Shown: in pieces, positions 52,003 through 60,743 of the stretch
Layout of the letters: every line of letters begins with the position of its first letter
Numbering within the stretch: position 1 is the first letter of the stretch
Origin: Pseudomonas fildesensis
Lineage (GTDB): Bacteria; Pseudomonadota; Gammaproteobacteria; Pseudomonadales; Pseudomonadaceae
Assembly: GCF_001050345.1 (NCBI RefSeq)
Contig: NZ_LFMW01000001.1
Location: 124,001-188,000 of the forward strand
Direction of reading: 5' to 3'
Length of the DNA: 64,000 nt
Made by a program: the position numbers and the translations under genes
The notes under the pieces: generated by a model
The model's database searches: none
What the model saw: only the letters and a program-made list of their open reading frames with translations
What the model was told of the DNA's origin: nothing

Positions 52003-52698
52003 TCAGGCACTCAGGGCCAGGTAGCGGTTCTTGATCGTCGGGTCGGCACGGAAGGCGGCGGCGCTGCCTTCGTACACCACGCGGCCTTGTTCGAGCACGT
52101 AGTGGCGGTCGGCGAGCTTGTCGCAGACCATCAGGTTCTGCTCCACCAGCAGCACCGGCAGGCCGTCGTCCTTGACCTTGCGCAGGATCTTCACCAGTTC
52201 GTCGACGATCACCGGGGCCAGGCCTTCGGTGGGTTCGTCGAGGATTAGCAGCTTGGGGTCGTTGAGCAGGGCGCGGGCGATGGCGAGCATCTGTTGCTCG
52301 CCGCCGGACAACGCGTGGCCGGCATTTTTGCGGCGCTCCTTGAGGCGCGGGAACATGCCGTACACGTCTTCGAGCTGCCAGCGGCTGGTCTTGCGCGCGG
52401 CAATGCGCAGGTTTTCCTCGACGGTGAGCAGGCGGAAAATGCCGCGGTTCTCCGGCACCAGCGCGAGACCCTGACGGGCGATTTCAAAGATCTTCTGGCC
52501 GACCAGCGCCTGGCCGTTGAAGTGAATCTGGCCCTGGCGCGGGCAGATAATCCCGAGGATGCTGCGCAACGTGGTGGTCTTGCCGGCGCCGTTGCGGCCG
52601 AGCAGGGTCACCAGTTCGCCGGGGTTGACGGTCAGCGACACGCCTTCAAGCACGTGGCTTTTGTCGTAGTAGGAATGGATATTCTCGACGATCAGCAT
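52003..52698 (-). CDS. Branched-chain amino acid-type ABC ATPase (LivF-like)
   Basis: The 231-residue ATPase has Walker A GRNGAGKTT, signature LSGGEQQMLAIARAL and Walker B LLILDEPTEGLAP, and the length of LivF/UrtE. Its start overlaps the stop of the LivG-like gene (TGATG). It is part of a five-gene importer with two ATPases, two permeases and a binding protein. The substrate is probably not a branched-chain amino acid, given the hydrolases in the same operon. Confidence 0.85.
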   Translation of the reverse strand: MLIVENIHSYYDKSHVLEGVSLTVNPGELVTLLGRNGAGKTTTLRSILGIICPRQGQIHFNGQALVGQKIFEIARQGLALVPENRGIFRLLTVEENLRIAARKTSRWQLEDVYGMFPRLKERRKNAGHALSGGEQQMLAIARALLNDPKLLILDEPTEGLAPVIVDELVKILRKVKDDGLPVLLVEQNLMVCDKLADRHYVLEQGRVVYEGSAAAFRADPTIKNRYLALSA

Positions 52699-53447
52699 CA
52701 GGCAGCCTCCCCCAGATATGCGGTGCGCACACGTTCATCGGCGCGCACGAATTCTGGCGTGCCTTCCACCAGGATCTGTCCGTGGCTCATCACGGTGATG
52801 CGTTGGCTGATGGACATGACGATGCTCATGTTGTGTTCGATCAGCAGCACCGTGTGGTCGCGGCCGAGGTCGCTGATCAGTTGGGTCATGATCGGGATGT
52901 CATCGATGCCCATGCCCGAAGTGGGCTCGTCGAGCATCAACAGTTTGGGTTTGGAACAGATCGACATGCCCACCTCCAACACCCGTTGCTGGCCGTGGGA
53001 CAACTCGCCGGCCAGGGTGTCGGCGCGGGCGGTGAGTTGCAGGCGTTCGAGCACCTGGTCGGCCATCTCCAGGTGTTCGCGCTTGCTGTCCACGCGGCGC
53101 CAGAAGTTCAGGGCACGCGCACCGTCGCGGCCTTGGGCGGCCAGGCGCAGGTTTTCGCGCACGCTGAGGTTCTGGAACAGGCTGGTGAGCTGGAACGAAC
53201 GCGCCATGCCCAGGCCGACGCGGCCGTGGGCCGGTTTGCGCATCAGGTTCTTGCCGTCGAAATGAATCGCCCCGGCGGTGGCCTGGCGTTCACCCGTGAG
53301 GCAGTGAAACAGGCTGGTCTTGCCCGCGCCGTTGGGGCCGATGATGGTGTGAATGGTGCCGGCTTCGACCTTAAGGTTGACGCCGTTCACCGCATGGAAC
53401 GCGCCGTAGGCCAGTTCCAGGTCTTTGGTTTCCAGCAGGATGCTCAT
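52698..53447 (-). CDS. Branched-chain amino acid-type ABC ATPase (LivG-like)
   Basis: The 249-residue protein starts MSILLETKDLELAYG at ATG 53447. It has Walker A GPNGAGKTS, signature LSHGQQRVLEVGMSI and Walker B LLMLDEPTSGM. The insertion after the Q-loop (GMARSFQLTSLFQNLSVREN) is typical of LivG. It overlaps the LivM-like permease by 4 bp. The upstream frame extension is unsupported. Confidence 0.85.
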   Translation of the reverse strand: MSILLETKDLELAYGAFHAVNGVNLKVEAGTIHTIIGPNGAGKTSLFHCLTGERQATAGAIHFDGKNLMRKPAHGRVGLGMARSFQLTSLFQNLSVRENLRLAAQGRDGARALNFWRRVDSKREHLEMADQVLERLQLTARADTLAGELSHGQQRVLEVGMSICSKPKLLMLDEPTSGMGIDDIPIMTQLISDLGRDHTVLLIEHNMSIVMSISQRITVMSHGQILVEGTPEFVRADERVRTAYLGEAA

Positions 53448-54454
53448 AGCCCTTCCTCCTTGGCGACGACGGTGGCTTTGCGGCTTGCGCTTACTTTCTC
53501 GAACAGCGACGCCAGGCCGCCCCACAAACCACCGCGCATGAAGATCACCACCAGGATCAGGATCACCCCCAGCAGCATCAGCCAGCGCGGCCACAGGTCC
53601 GAAAGAAAATCCCCCAGCAGCACGATGGAGCCGGCGCCCAGCAGCGAACCGAACAGCGAGCCGGTGCCGCCGACGATGGTCATGATCAGGATGTTCTCGG
53701 ACATTGCCAGGTCGATATTCGACAGCGGCACAAAGTGCAGCAGCATGGCATACAGCGCGCCGGCGATGCCGGTGACTGCGCCGGACAGCACAAACACCAG
53801 GATCTTGAAGTGGCGCGTGTCGTAGCCGATGGCCGAGGCGCGGGTTTCGTTTTCGCGGATCGCCATCAGCGTGCTGCCGAAGGGTGAGGCGATCACCCGG
53901 CGTGCGCCGATGAAGATCAGCAGGAACAGTACCGCGACAAAACCGTAGAACGCACGGGCGTCGGCCAGCGACAACAGCACCGTGTCACCGATACGGATTT
54001 CCGGCCGCGGTACGCTGAGCAGGCCGTTGTCGCCGCCGGTCCAGCCGCTCAAGGTGTAGGCGACGAAGTACGCCATCTGGCTGAACGCGAGCGTCAGCAT
54101 CACGAAGTAAATGCCGGTGCGACGGATCGCCAGTGCACCCACCAGCAACGCGAGGAAACCGCCGGCAATCGCAGCGCCCAACAGAGCCGTGAACAAGCCC
54201 ATTTGCAGGTGGATCATCAGCAGCGCCGCGCAGTACGCGCCAGCACCAAAGAAGATGCCTTGGCCGAATGACAACAGCCCGGTGTAGCCCAGCAGCAGGT
54301 TGCAAGCCAGGGCGGCCATGGCAAAGATCAGGATTTCGGTGGCCAGGGTCGCCGACGGCAGGATCAACGGCAGGCCGATCAGTACCGCCAGCACCCACAG
54401 CAGCATTGCGCGCGATTGGGTCTTGGCAAACGGCAGGGGATTTTTCTCGCTCAT
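53444..54454 (-). CDS. Branched-chain amino acid-type ABC permease (LivM-like)
   Basis: This 336-residue inner-membrane protein has about nine helices. It carries the LivM motif GYTGLLSFGQGIFFGAGAY and the loop IRENETRASAIGYDT that contacts the ATPases. It pairs with the LivH-like permease, whose gene precedes it by one base. The C-terminus ends with a short basic tail. Confidence 0.85.
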   Translation of the reverse strand: MSEKNPLPFAKTQSRAMLLWVLAVLIGLPLILPSATLATEILIFAMAALACNLLLGYTGLLSFGQGIFFGAGAYCAALLMIHLQMGLFTALLGAAIAGGFLALLVGALAIRRTGIYFVMLTLAFSQMAYFVAYTLSGWTGGDNGLLSVPRPEIRIGDTVLLSLADARAFYGFVAVLFLLIFIGARRVIASPFGSTLMAIRENETRASAIGYDTRHFKILVFVLSGAVTGIAGALYAMLLHFVPLSNIDLAMSENILIMTIVGGTGSLFGSLLGAGSIVLLGDFLSDLWPRWLMLLGVILILVVIFMRGGLWGGLASLFEKVSASRKATVVAKEEGL

Positions 54455-54455
54455 G

Positions 54456-55316
54456 TCAGGCTCTCCCGAACAGGCCGTAGGGGCGTACCAGAATCACCAC
54501 GGCCATCGCGCCGTAGATCATCAGGCTCGCACCCTGGGGCCAGAGTGTGGTCATCAGGCTTTGCACCACGCCCACCAGCAAACCGCCGACCAGCGCGCCG
54601 CTGAAAGAGCCCATGCCGCCGATCACCACGACAACAAAGGCGATGCCGAGGATTTCCGGGCCGACAAAGGGTTGTGCGCCGCGCAACGGCGCGAACAGCA
54701 CGCCGGCCATGCCGGCCAGGCCCACGCCGAGGGCGAAGGTCATGGAGAACAGGCGAAAAATATTCGTGCCCAGCAGCGATACGGTTTCGGTGCTTTCGCT
54801 GCCGGCGCGCACCAGAGCGCCGAAGCGCGTGCGTTCCAGCAACAGCCACAGGCCCAGGCCCACTAGCCCGGAGAAAACGATAAGGAACAGGCGGTAGTAG
54901 GGGTAGACGAAATCACCCACCACCTGCACCCCGCGCAGCAGTTCCGGCACGGCGACACTTTTGCCCACCGGCCCCCAGATCATCACGCTGGCTTCCTGGA
55001 TGATCAGCGCGATGCCCAGCGTGACCAGAATCTGGAACATGTGCGGCAAGTGATAAATCCGCTGGATCAACAACCGCTCAATCACCCACGCCAGGGCGGC
55101 CACCACCAGCGGCGCGATCAGCAGCGCCAGCCAGAAGTTACCGGTGAGGCTCACGGCGGTGTAGCAGATGTAGGCGCCCAGCAGAAAGAACGCGCCGTGG
55201 GCAAAGTTGACGAAGTTGAGCAGGCCGAAAATGATCGTCAACCCGACCGCGATCAGGAAGTAAATCATCCCCAACCCCAGGCCGTTGAGGATCTGGAACA
55301 GGTAAAGATTAAGCAT
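54456..55316 (-). CDS. Branched-chain amino acid-type ABC permease (LivH-like)
   Basis: The 286-residue membrane protein has about eight helices and the LivH signature FGLLNFVNFAHGAFFLLGAY. The ATPase contact region reads RTRFGALVRAGSESTETVSL. It follows the binding-protein gene by 58 bp. In several Liv-type systems this arrangement serves urea, amides or aromatic acids rather than leucine. Confidence 0.85.
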   Translation of the reverse strand: MLNLYLFQILNGLGLGMIYFLIAVGLTIIFGLLNFVNFAHGAFFLLGAYICYTAVSLTGNFWLALLIAPLVVAALAWVIERLLIQRIYHLPHMFQILVTLGIALIIQEASVMIWGPVGKSVAVPELLRGVQVVGDFVYPYYRLFLIVFSGLVGLGLWLLLERTRFGALVRAGSESTETVSLLGTNIFRLFSMTFALGVGLAGMAGVLFAPLRGAQPFVGPEILGIAFVVVVIGGMGSFSGALVGGLLVGVVQSLMTTLWPQGASLMIYGAMAVVILVRPYGLFGRA

Positions 55317-55374
55317 GCAGGAACCCTCGGCAGGAAGCTGCTCGCGCAGCCCTGCGGTGCAAATAGTCAGGGGG

Positions 55375-56577
55375 TCAGGCGAGCGTGCAGCCCGTGGCGT
55401 CCACCGACGGGAACGATTGGCCGGCGCTGAGCACTTTGGCGAGGTCGTCCTTGTCGGCCATGTCTGCGGCGGCTTTACCGATCAGCAGGTAGTAGTCCTT
55501 GATCACCTGATGGTCGCCGGCGCGGATCGATTCCTTGCCGGTGGGGCCTTCGAAACTCAGGCCCTGCATGGCCTTGGCCACGGTCGGCCCGTCGAAGCTA
55601 CCGGTGGAAATGATGGTGTCGAGCATGACCTTGGTGCTGATGTAATCGGCAGCCAGCGGGTAGGTAGGGTTGATGCCGTACTTGGCCTGGGTCAGCTTGA
55701 CGAGTTCACGGTTGAGCGGGGTGTCGACCTGGTGCCAGTACTGCGCGCCGAGGTACACGCCTTCGAGGATATCGCTGCCCAGTTCCTGGAACTGATCGAG
55801 GCCGGCGGACCACACCAGCAGCACTTTCATGCGCTCCTTGATGCCGAAGTTCACCGCCTGGCGCAGGGTGTTGGACGACTGGCTGCCGAAGTTGAGCAGC
55901 ACCAGCACGTCGGGTTTGGTGGAGATCGCGTTGGTCAGGTATCCGGAGAATTCCTGTTCCTGCAGCGAATGGTAGCTGTTGCCGACATGTTCCAGGCCGT
56001 GTTCCTTGAGCACATTTTTGGCGCCTTCCAGCAAGGCTTCACCGAACACGTATTGCGGCGTGATGGTGTACCAGCGCTTGGCGTCCGGTAGCAGCTTGAT
56101 CAGCGGCACGATAGTTTCGCGGATCGCGCCGTAGGTGGGCACCGACCAGCGGAAAGTCGCGCGGTTGCAGTCCTTGCCAGTGACTTCATCGGCGCCCACC
56201 GGGGTCATGAACACGCCACCGGCCTTGTCCACTTCCTTGGCCACTGCCAGCGCGGATGAGGACAGCGTGCAGCCCTGGAAGAACCGTGCTCCGTCCTGCT
56301 GGATCGCTTCCTGGACTTTGCGCACGGCCTTGCCGGCGTTGCCTTCGGTGTCGATGACCTTGTAGTTCAGTGGGCGGCCAAGTATGTCGGGATGCTGTTC
56401 CACTGCCAGGCGCGAACCCATGTCGGCAAACTTGCCATAGCTGGCAAACGCGCCAGACATGGACTTGAGGCCGTAAAAGGTAAAGGGCTCGGCGGCGAAC
56501 GCAGAACGCACGCTCAGCGGAAGGCTGAGGGCGGCGGCTGCGGTGAGGCTGGCTTTCAACAACGTACGACGCTGCAT
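55375..56577 (-). CDS. Periplasmic ligand-binding protein of the Liv-type importer
   Basis: The 400-residue protein starts at ATG 56577 with MQRRTLLKASLTAAAALSL, a twin-arginine-like signal that resembles the RRxxLK pattern, cleaved near AFAAEP. The rest is a type I periplasmic-binding fold of the leucine-binding/amide-binding group (FKGCTLSS-type loop FFQGCTLSSSALAVAKEV; TPVGADEVTGKDCN). Its relatives bind short amides and urea as well as amino acids. It is the first transporter gene after the GntR regulator. Confidence 0.8.
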   Translation of the reverse strand: MQRRTLLKASLTAAAALSLPLSVRSAFAAEPFTFYGLKSMSGAFASYGKFADMGSRLAVEQHPDILGRPLNYKVIDTEGNAGKAVRKVQEAIQQDGARFFQGCTLSSSALAVAKEVDKAGGVFMTPVGADEVTGKDCNRATFRWSVPTYGAIRETIVPLIKLLPDAKRWYTITPQYVFGEALLEGAKNVLKEHGLEHVGNSYHSLQEQEFSGYLTNAISTKPDVLVLLNFGSQSSNTLRQAVNFGIKERMKVLLVWSAGLDQFQELGSDILEGVYLGAQYWHQVDTPLNRELVKLTQAKYGINPTYPLAADYISTKVMLDTIISTGSFDGPTVAKAMQGLSFEGPTGKESIRAGDHQVIKDYYLLIGKAAADMADKDDLAKVLSAGQSFPSVDATGCTLA

Positions 56578-56684
56578 GGGGTGACTCCCTGGTTTAGTTA
56601 TTGGCAGGAGTAGCAATGGCGATACGGTGGAGCAGGGCCTGTGGGCAGGCCTTTTTATTGAGATGAACGCTGCCCTCGCAGGGG

Positions 56685-57455
56685 TCAGTGGTGGTGATCG
56701 AATTCCAGCAAAAAGTGCGGGCTGACCTGGCCTTCAAGGGCGGTCATGTGGTGTTCGGCGTCGCACATGTGTTCATGCATCAAACTGCGTACGGCGCTTT
56801 CATCCCCGGCGCGAAAGGCGTTCAGCAGCTGTTTGTGATAGTCGAGGTTGGCCGCATCGAACTGCTTGCGCTTGGGTTTGTAGGCCTTTTTCAGCACCAC
56901 CAGGTCGCGCAGCAAGTCGTTGAGAAACTGCGCCATGAAACTCAGCAACGGGTTGGGGCAGGCCTTGGCCAGCAGGTTGTGAAACTCCAGTTCCGCCAGG
57001 CGCTGCTCACGTTGACCGGCCTCGCTGTCTTCCGGTGCGCTGCAAAAATCCACGTTGTCCTGCAGGGCCTGGTAGTCGTCTTCGGTCAACCGGCCGAGTA
57101 CCGACACCGCCAGCTCCACTTCAATAACCTTGCGCAACTGGTACACCTGCTCGCCATCCAGATGCTGGAAGTGCAGGTAATTGCGCAATGCGCGGCTGGC
57201 CGGTTCGGTACCCGCCTGGTTCAGGTACGCGCCGCCACTGGGGCCGGTGCGCGTATTCACCAGGCCTTCGACCTCCAGGGCCTTGAGCGCTTCACGGGCC
57301 GAGCCCTTGGAGCACTGGAAGCTTTCCATCAGCTCACGCTCGGTGGGCAGGCGGTCGCCGGGCTTCAAGGCATCGGTGACGATGGAGCGCTTGACCGATT
57401 CGACAATCACATCGGAGAGCTTCTGGCGTTTGCGTCGCAGCGGTCGAGTCAGCAT
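56685..57455 (-). CDS. GntR-family (FadR subfamily) regulator
   Basis: The 256-residue regulator has an N-terminal winged helix (LSDVIVESVKRSIVTDAL, GDRLPTERELMESFQCSKGS) and an FCD-type all-helical sensor domain with metal-binding His residues near the C-terminus (FHNLLAKACPN; LMHEHMCDAEHH). It heads the importer-hydrolase gene set on the same strand. An inverted repeat just upstream suggests it represses its own operon. Confidence 0.85.
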   Translation of the reverse strand: MLTRPLRRKRQKLSDVIVESVKRSIVTDALKPGDRLPTERELMESFQCSKGSAREALKALEVEGLVNTRTGPSGGAYLNQAGTEPASRALRNYLHFQHLDGEQVYQLRKVIEVELAVSVLGRLTEDDYQALQDNVDFCSAPEDSEAGQREQRLAELEFHNLLAKACPNPLLSFMAQFLNDLLRDLVVLKKAYKPKRKQFDAANLDYHKQLLNAFRAGDESAVRSLMHEHMCDAEHHMTALEGQVSPHFLLEFDHHH

Positions 57456-57463
57456 GGTTTCGA

Positions 57464-57486
57464 TTTATCGTATTAATGCGGATAAA
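57464..57486. promoter_or_regulatory. Putative operator of the GntR regulator
   Basis: TTTATC (57464-57469) and GATAAA (57481-57486) form a perfect 6-bp inverted repeat around CGTATTAATGC-like sequence, itself nearly palindromic. It lies 9 bp upstream of the GntR start codon, as expected for autorepression. Confidence 0.5.
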
Positions 57487-57571
57487 TAGCACTTAATAAC
57501 GATTGGTCCGGGGCGTCAACGCGGTGTGTCGCTTTTGGTATGGATGGGTCGCAAACGAATGCCCAGGCGAC

Positions 57572-59191
57572 TCATTGCACGCTGGCATCGGTGCACACGG
57601 TCGAGCGCGGTGGCTTGGTCCCGTACATCAGGTAATCACCCACCCACCGATTCACGCAGGCACTCACCCCGCTGAACGAAACACCGTGCACATAAGCATC
57701 CTTGAGCTGCACGCGGCTCGCCGGGAACGTGCGCTCGAAGGCCCAGGCGGCGCCGGTAGCCGGCGTCTGGTCGTCGAATTCGGCTTGCACCATCAACAAA
57801 CTGTCGAGCTCGGCCAAGGCCTTGTGGGGGAGCGGGTTTGCGATTTTGCGTGGCCACGTGGTGCACTGGCGGGCTTCAAGGGCACTGCCGGCGACGGGGT
57901 ATTTGGCGAGCGATTCGGATTCTTTCTGTGCCCACTGGTCTTCGCTGGAGTAGACCGAGTCGTTGCACAGGATCGCGGTTTTCACCGAGTCGGCGGCGGA
58001 CATGCGCAAGGGCCCAGGCTTGGGCACATTGGCCTGTAACGGTTCGCGCACGCGCTGCAACAGCAGGCTGAACATCGACTTGGCGCGGTATTCGATTTCA
58101 CGGTTCGGGCTGAATGTATACGCGCGGGCACGTGCCTCAAGCGTCAAGTCATCGCTGTCGGGGGACTCTCGCAGCCAGCGACTGAGCAGGTGGGCGCTCA
58201 TCAGTGCGGCGGGGTCGCTGTAGTAGCGATTGCTGGAGCGTAACGCGGTGCGCACGCTGGGCAGCAGCTCCATGAACAGCCGCCGCACGGCGGCAGGGCT
58301 GTCGCCCAGTTGATAGACGCCGGGATCAAGGGCGGCGTGGTTGGCCACGAAGCGTTCGAAAATCTTCTCTTTTTCGCCGGCCACAATGAAGCTGGCGTGC
58401 TCGAAGGTGGATGTCCAGTTGATGTTCGAATCCAGCACCATGCGCCCGACATGCGCCGGGTACAGGCCGCCATACCAGGCGCCGAGCCAGGTGCCATAAG
58501 CGTTGCCCAGATAGTTGAAGCGCAGCTCGCCCAGTTGCTTGCGAACAAATTCCAGGTCGCGGGCTGTCTGCTCGGTGGTGATGTAGGGCGTGAGCGGATG
58601 ACTGGCGCAGGCTTGGGCGATCAGCCGCGCGTTGTGGCGCACGGCGGCCAGGTTGGCCTCGCTGCGGTCTTCGCTGACGTCCCCTTGCGGCACGATCTTG
58701 CCTTCGGACTGGCACTCCAGGCGCGACCCCTGCGGGCTGCCCAGGCCTCGCGGGGTGACTTCGACCACGTCATAGGTATCGGCCAGCTCGCGGTAAGTGT
58801 TGCCCCAGTCGGGTTGCCGGGCGTAATGCTTCCACACGGTTGCCAGGTGCACCGCGAACGCTCCACCGGCATCGAGCCCCGGGCCGCCCGGGTTAGTGAA
58901 CAGCGCGCCCTGGCGTGCAAGGGGGTGTTTGGCGCCGACGCGCGTGATGTCGAAGCTGATGCTGCCACGCTCAGGGGCGGCGTGGTCAAGGGGCGCGGTG
59001 ACGATGCCGCATTGGGTACGCTCGATAACTTCCGGGTCCAGGAGTTCGAGTGCGGGCTGTGGGCAATCAAGGAACCATTCGATGCCGAAGGGTGAAGGTT
59101 GCGTTGCAGAATGGCCGGCGGCGGGTGCGAGGGCGGCTAGCAGCATCAGGCAATGGACGGCCGTAACGCTTGCAGCTGGAAGGGATTTCAT
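57572..59191 (-). CDS. Exported alpha/beta hydrolase (tripeptidyl aminopeptidase-like) lacking the nucleophile Ser
   Basis: The 539-residue protein has a signal peptide (cleaved near AAGHSA), an alpha/beta-hydrolase core and a C-terminal TAP-like region. The oxyanion loop FTNPGGPGLD and the EFDDQTP acid loop are present, as is a His (VHGVS) near residue 510. The nucleophile elbow reads LGNAYGTWLGA, with Ala231 where active family members have Ser (GxSYG). Unless another residue substitutes, it should be inactive as a peptidase. It lies downstream of the pyoverdine efflux genes on the same strand after a 139-bp gap. Confidence 0.75.
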   Translation of the reverse strand: MKSLPAASVTAVHCLMLLAALAPAAGHSATQPSPFGIEWFLDCPQPALELLDPEVIERTQCGIVTAPLDHAAPERGSISFDITRVGAKHPLARQGALFTNPGGPGLDAGGAFAVHLATVWKHYARQPDWGNTYRELADTYDVVEVTPRGLGSPQGSRLECQSEGKIVPQGDVSEDRSEANLAAVRHNARLIAQACASHPLTPYITTEQTARDLEFVRKQLGELRFNYLGNAYGTWLGAWYGGLYPAHVGRMVLDSNINWTSTFEHASFIVAGEKEKIFERFVANHAALDPGVYQLGDSPAAVRRLFMELLPSVRTALRSSNRYYSDPAALMSAHLLSRWLRESPDSDDLTLEARARAYTFSPNREIEYRAKSMFSLLLQRVREPLQANVPKPGPLRMSAADSVKTAILCNDSVYSSEDQWAQKESESLAKYPVAGSALEARQCTTWPRKIANPLPHKALAELDSLLMVQAEFDDQTPATGAAWAFERTFPASRVQLKDAYVHGVSFSGVSACVNRWVGDYLMYGTKPPRSTVCTDASVQ

Positions 59192-59330
59192 CTGCGGTCC
59201 TGGTCAGTCGTGTGGGGAACAGAAGCCACTGTTGTGGCATCTGTTTCGAGGCGACTTTTTTACCAAGGACCGCTAGACGATTAATGTAGGAAGAAAAAAC
59301 AGCTTATGTACGAAACACGACTTTCGTTTA

Positions 59331-60743
59331 TCAGATGTCGGATTTCCAGCCGCCACCCAACGCCTTGTACAACGCAATGCTGGCTTGCAGGCGCGACAGT
59401 CGCAACTGCACGTTCAAGTCCTGGGCGGCGTACAGGGTGCGTTGGGTTTCGAGAACCGTCAGCAAGTCCTCGGCGCCGGCCTGGTAGCGGCTTTCAGCGA
59501 TCTGGAACGCCGTCTGCGCGTGTTGCAGTTCTTCGGTTTGCCATTGGCGCTGCTGGTCGAGACGCGTGATGCTGCTGAGCGACTTCTCCACATCGGCAAA
59601 GCCGTTGATGATTGCGCCGCGATAGGTTTGCAGCAGTTCGTCCTGGCGTGCGCGGGCTTTGTCGCGCTCGGCGCTTAGGCGGCCGTTGTTGAAGATCGGT
59701 CCTACAAGGCCTGCCGTCAGTGTGTAGTAGGGGCTGCGCAGCAGCTCTGCCGCCTTGTACGCGTCGGAGCCGAGGGTGGCGCCGAGGGTCACGGCGGGCA
59801 GCATGGCCGCCCGGGCGACCGTGACATCGGCTTGCGCCGCCGCCAGCTCGGCTTCGGCCTTGGCGAGATCGGGGCGACGGCTCAGCAGTTGGCTGGGCAC
59901 ACCCGCGCCGATACTTGGCCAGGTCAGCGCCTGGAACGGCTCCGCGCCCAGGTCCAGGGCCTGCACCGGTTGGCCGAGGAGGGCGGCGAGGGTGATTCTC
60001 GAGTCTTCGGCCAGTTGTTGAATCAGCGGCAATTGCCGTTGCTGGCTGGCTACCAGGCTTTTCTGCTGGGCCAGTTCCAGTGCCGTGGCGGAGCCGGCGT
60101 CGTAGCGGGTCTGCACCAGGCTGAGCACGTTGCGCGCATTGGCCAGGTTCAGCTCGGCGATCTGCTGGCGCTGGCGTGCGGCGAGGGTTTGCGCATAACG
60201 GTCGGCGACGTTGCCGAGCAGGGTCAGTTCCACGGTGGCCTGGTCGGATTCACTGGCGCGCAGGCTGTAGAGTGCGCTGTCGCGTGCGGCGGCGCGGCCG
60301 CCCCAGAAATCCACTTCATAACTGGCGGTGAAATTGGCGCCGAAGTTGCTGACGGCGTCATCGCTTTGCGACGCATCCAGGTCCGGGCCACCGTTGCCGC
60401 GCAGCAACTTCTGGTGGCTGGTGGTGAGGTTGAGTTTCACCTCCGGCAACAGCGGCGCCCCGGCAATCACCGCCGTCGCCTGGGCCTGGCGGACGCGGGC
60501 CATGGCGGCGGCCACGTCGAAACTGTCACGGCGGGCCTGGTCGATCAGGCGATTGAGTTGCGGGCTGCCGAATTGCGTCCACCACTGCTGGTTGGTGGCT
60601 TGGGCCGCTTTACGTTCGGCAAATTGCCAGGCGGCGGGCGGTGCGATACCGCTGTCGACGGTGGGCGAGTTGCCGGCGCAGGCGTTGAGCAACAGGCACA
60701 GGCTGAGCACCGACAGGTGCGGGGTGAGGGCGCGTTTATTCAC
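59331..60743 (-). CDS. opmQ: Outer-membrane efflux lipoprotein OpmQ
   Basis: The 470-residue TolC/NodT-family channel has a lipoprotein signal (LCLLLNAC, Cys22). Two repeats of the coiled-coil/beta-barrel unit follow ([30 protein letters not shown] at the C-terminus). It overlaps the PvdT-like gene by 8 bp. In the PvdRT-OpmQ pump it forms the outer-membrane exit for pyoverdine recycling and export. The identification rests on gene order and the PvdS promoter as well as family. Confidence 0.85.
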   Translation of the reverse strand: MNKRALTPHLSVLSLCLLLNACAGNSPTVDSGIAPPAAWQFAERKAAQATNQQWWTQFGSPQLNRLIDQARRDSFDVAAAMARVRQAQATAVIAGAPLLPEVKLNLTTSHQKLLRGNGGPDLDASQSDDAVSNFGANFTASYEVDFWGGRAAARDSALYSLRASESDQATVELTLLGNVADRYAQTLAARQRQQIAELNLANARNVLSLVQTRYDAGSATALELAQQKSLVASQQRQLPLIQQLAEDSRITLAALLGQPVQALDLGAEPFQALTWPSIGAGVPSQLLSRRPDLAKAEAELAAAQADVTVARAAMLPAVTLGATLGSDAYKAAELLRSPYYTLTAGLVGPIFNNGRLSAERDKARARQDELLQTYRGAIINGFADVEKSLSSITRLDQQRQWQTEELQHAQTAFQIAESRYQAGAEDLLTVLETQRTLYAAQDLNVQLRLSRLQASIALYKALGGGWKSDI

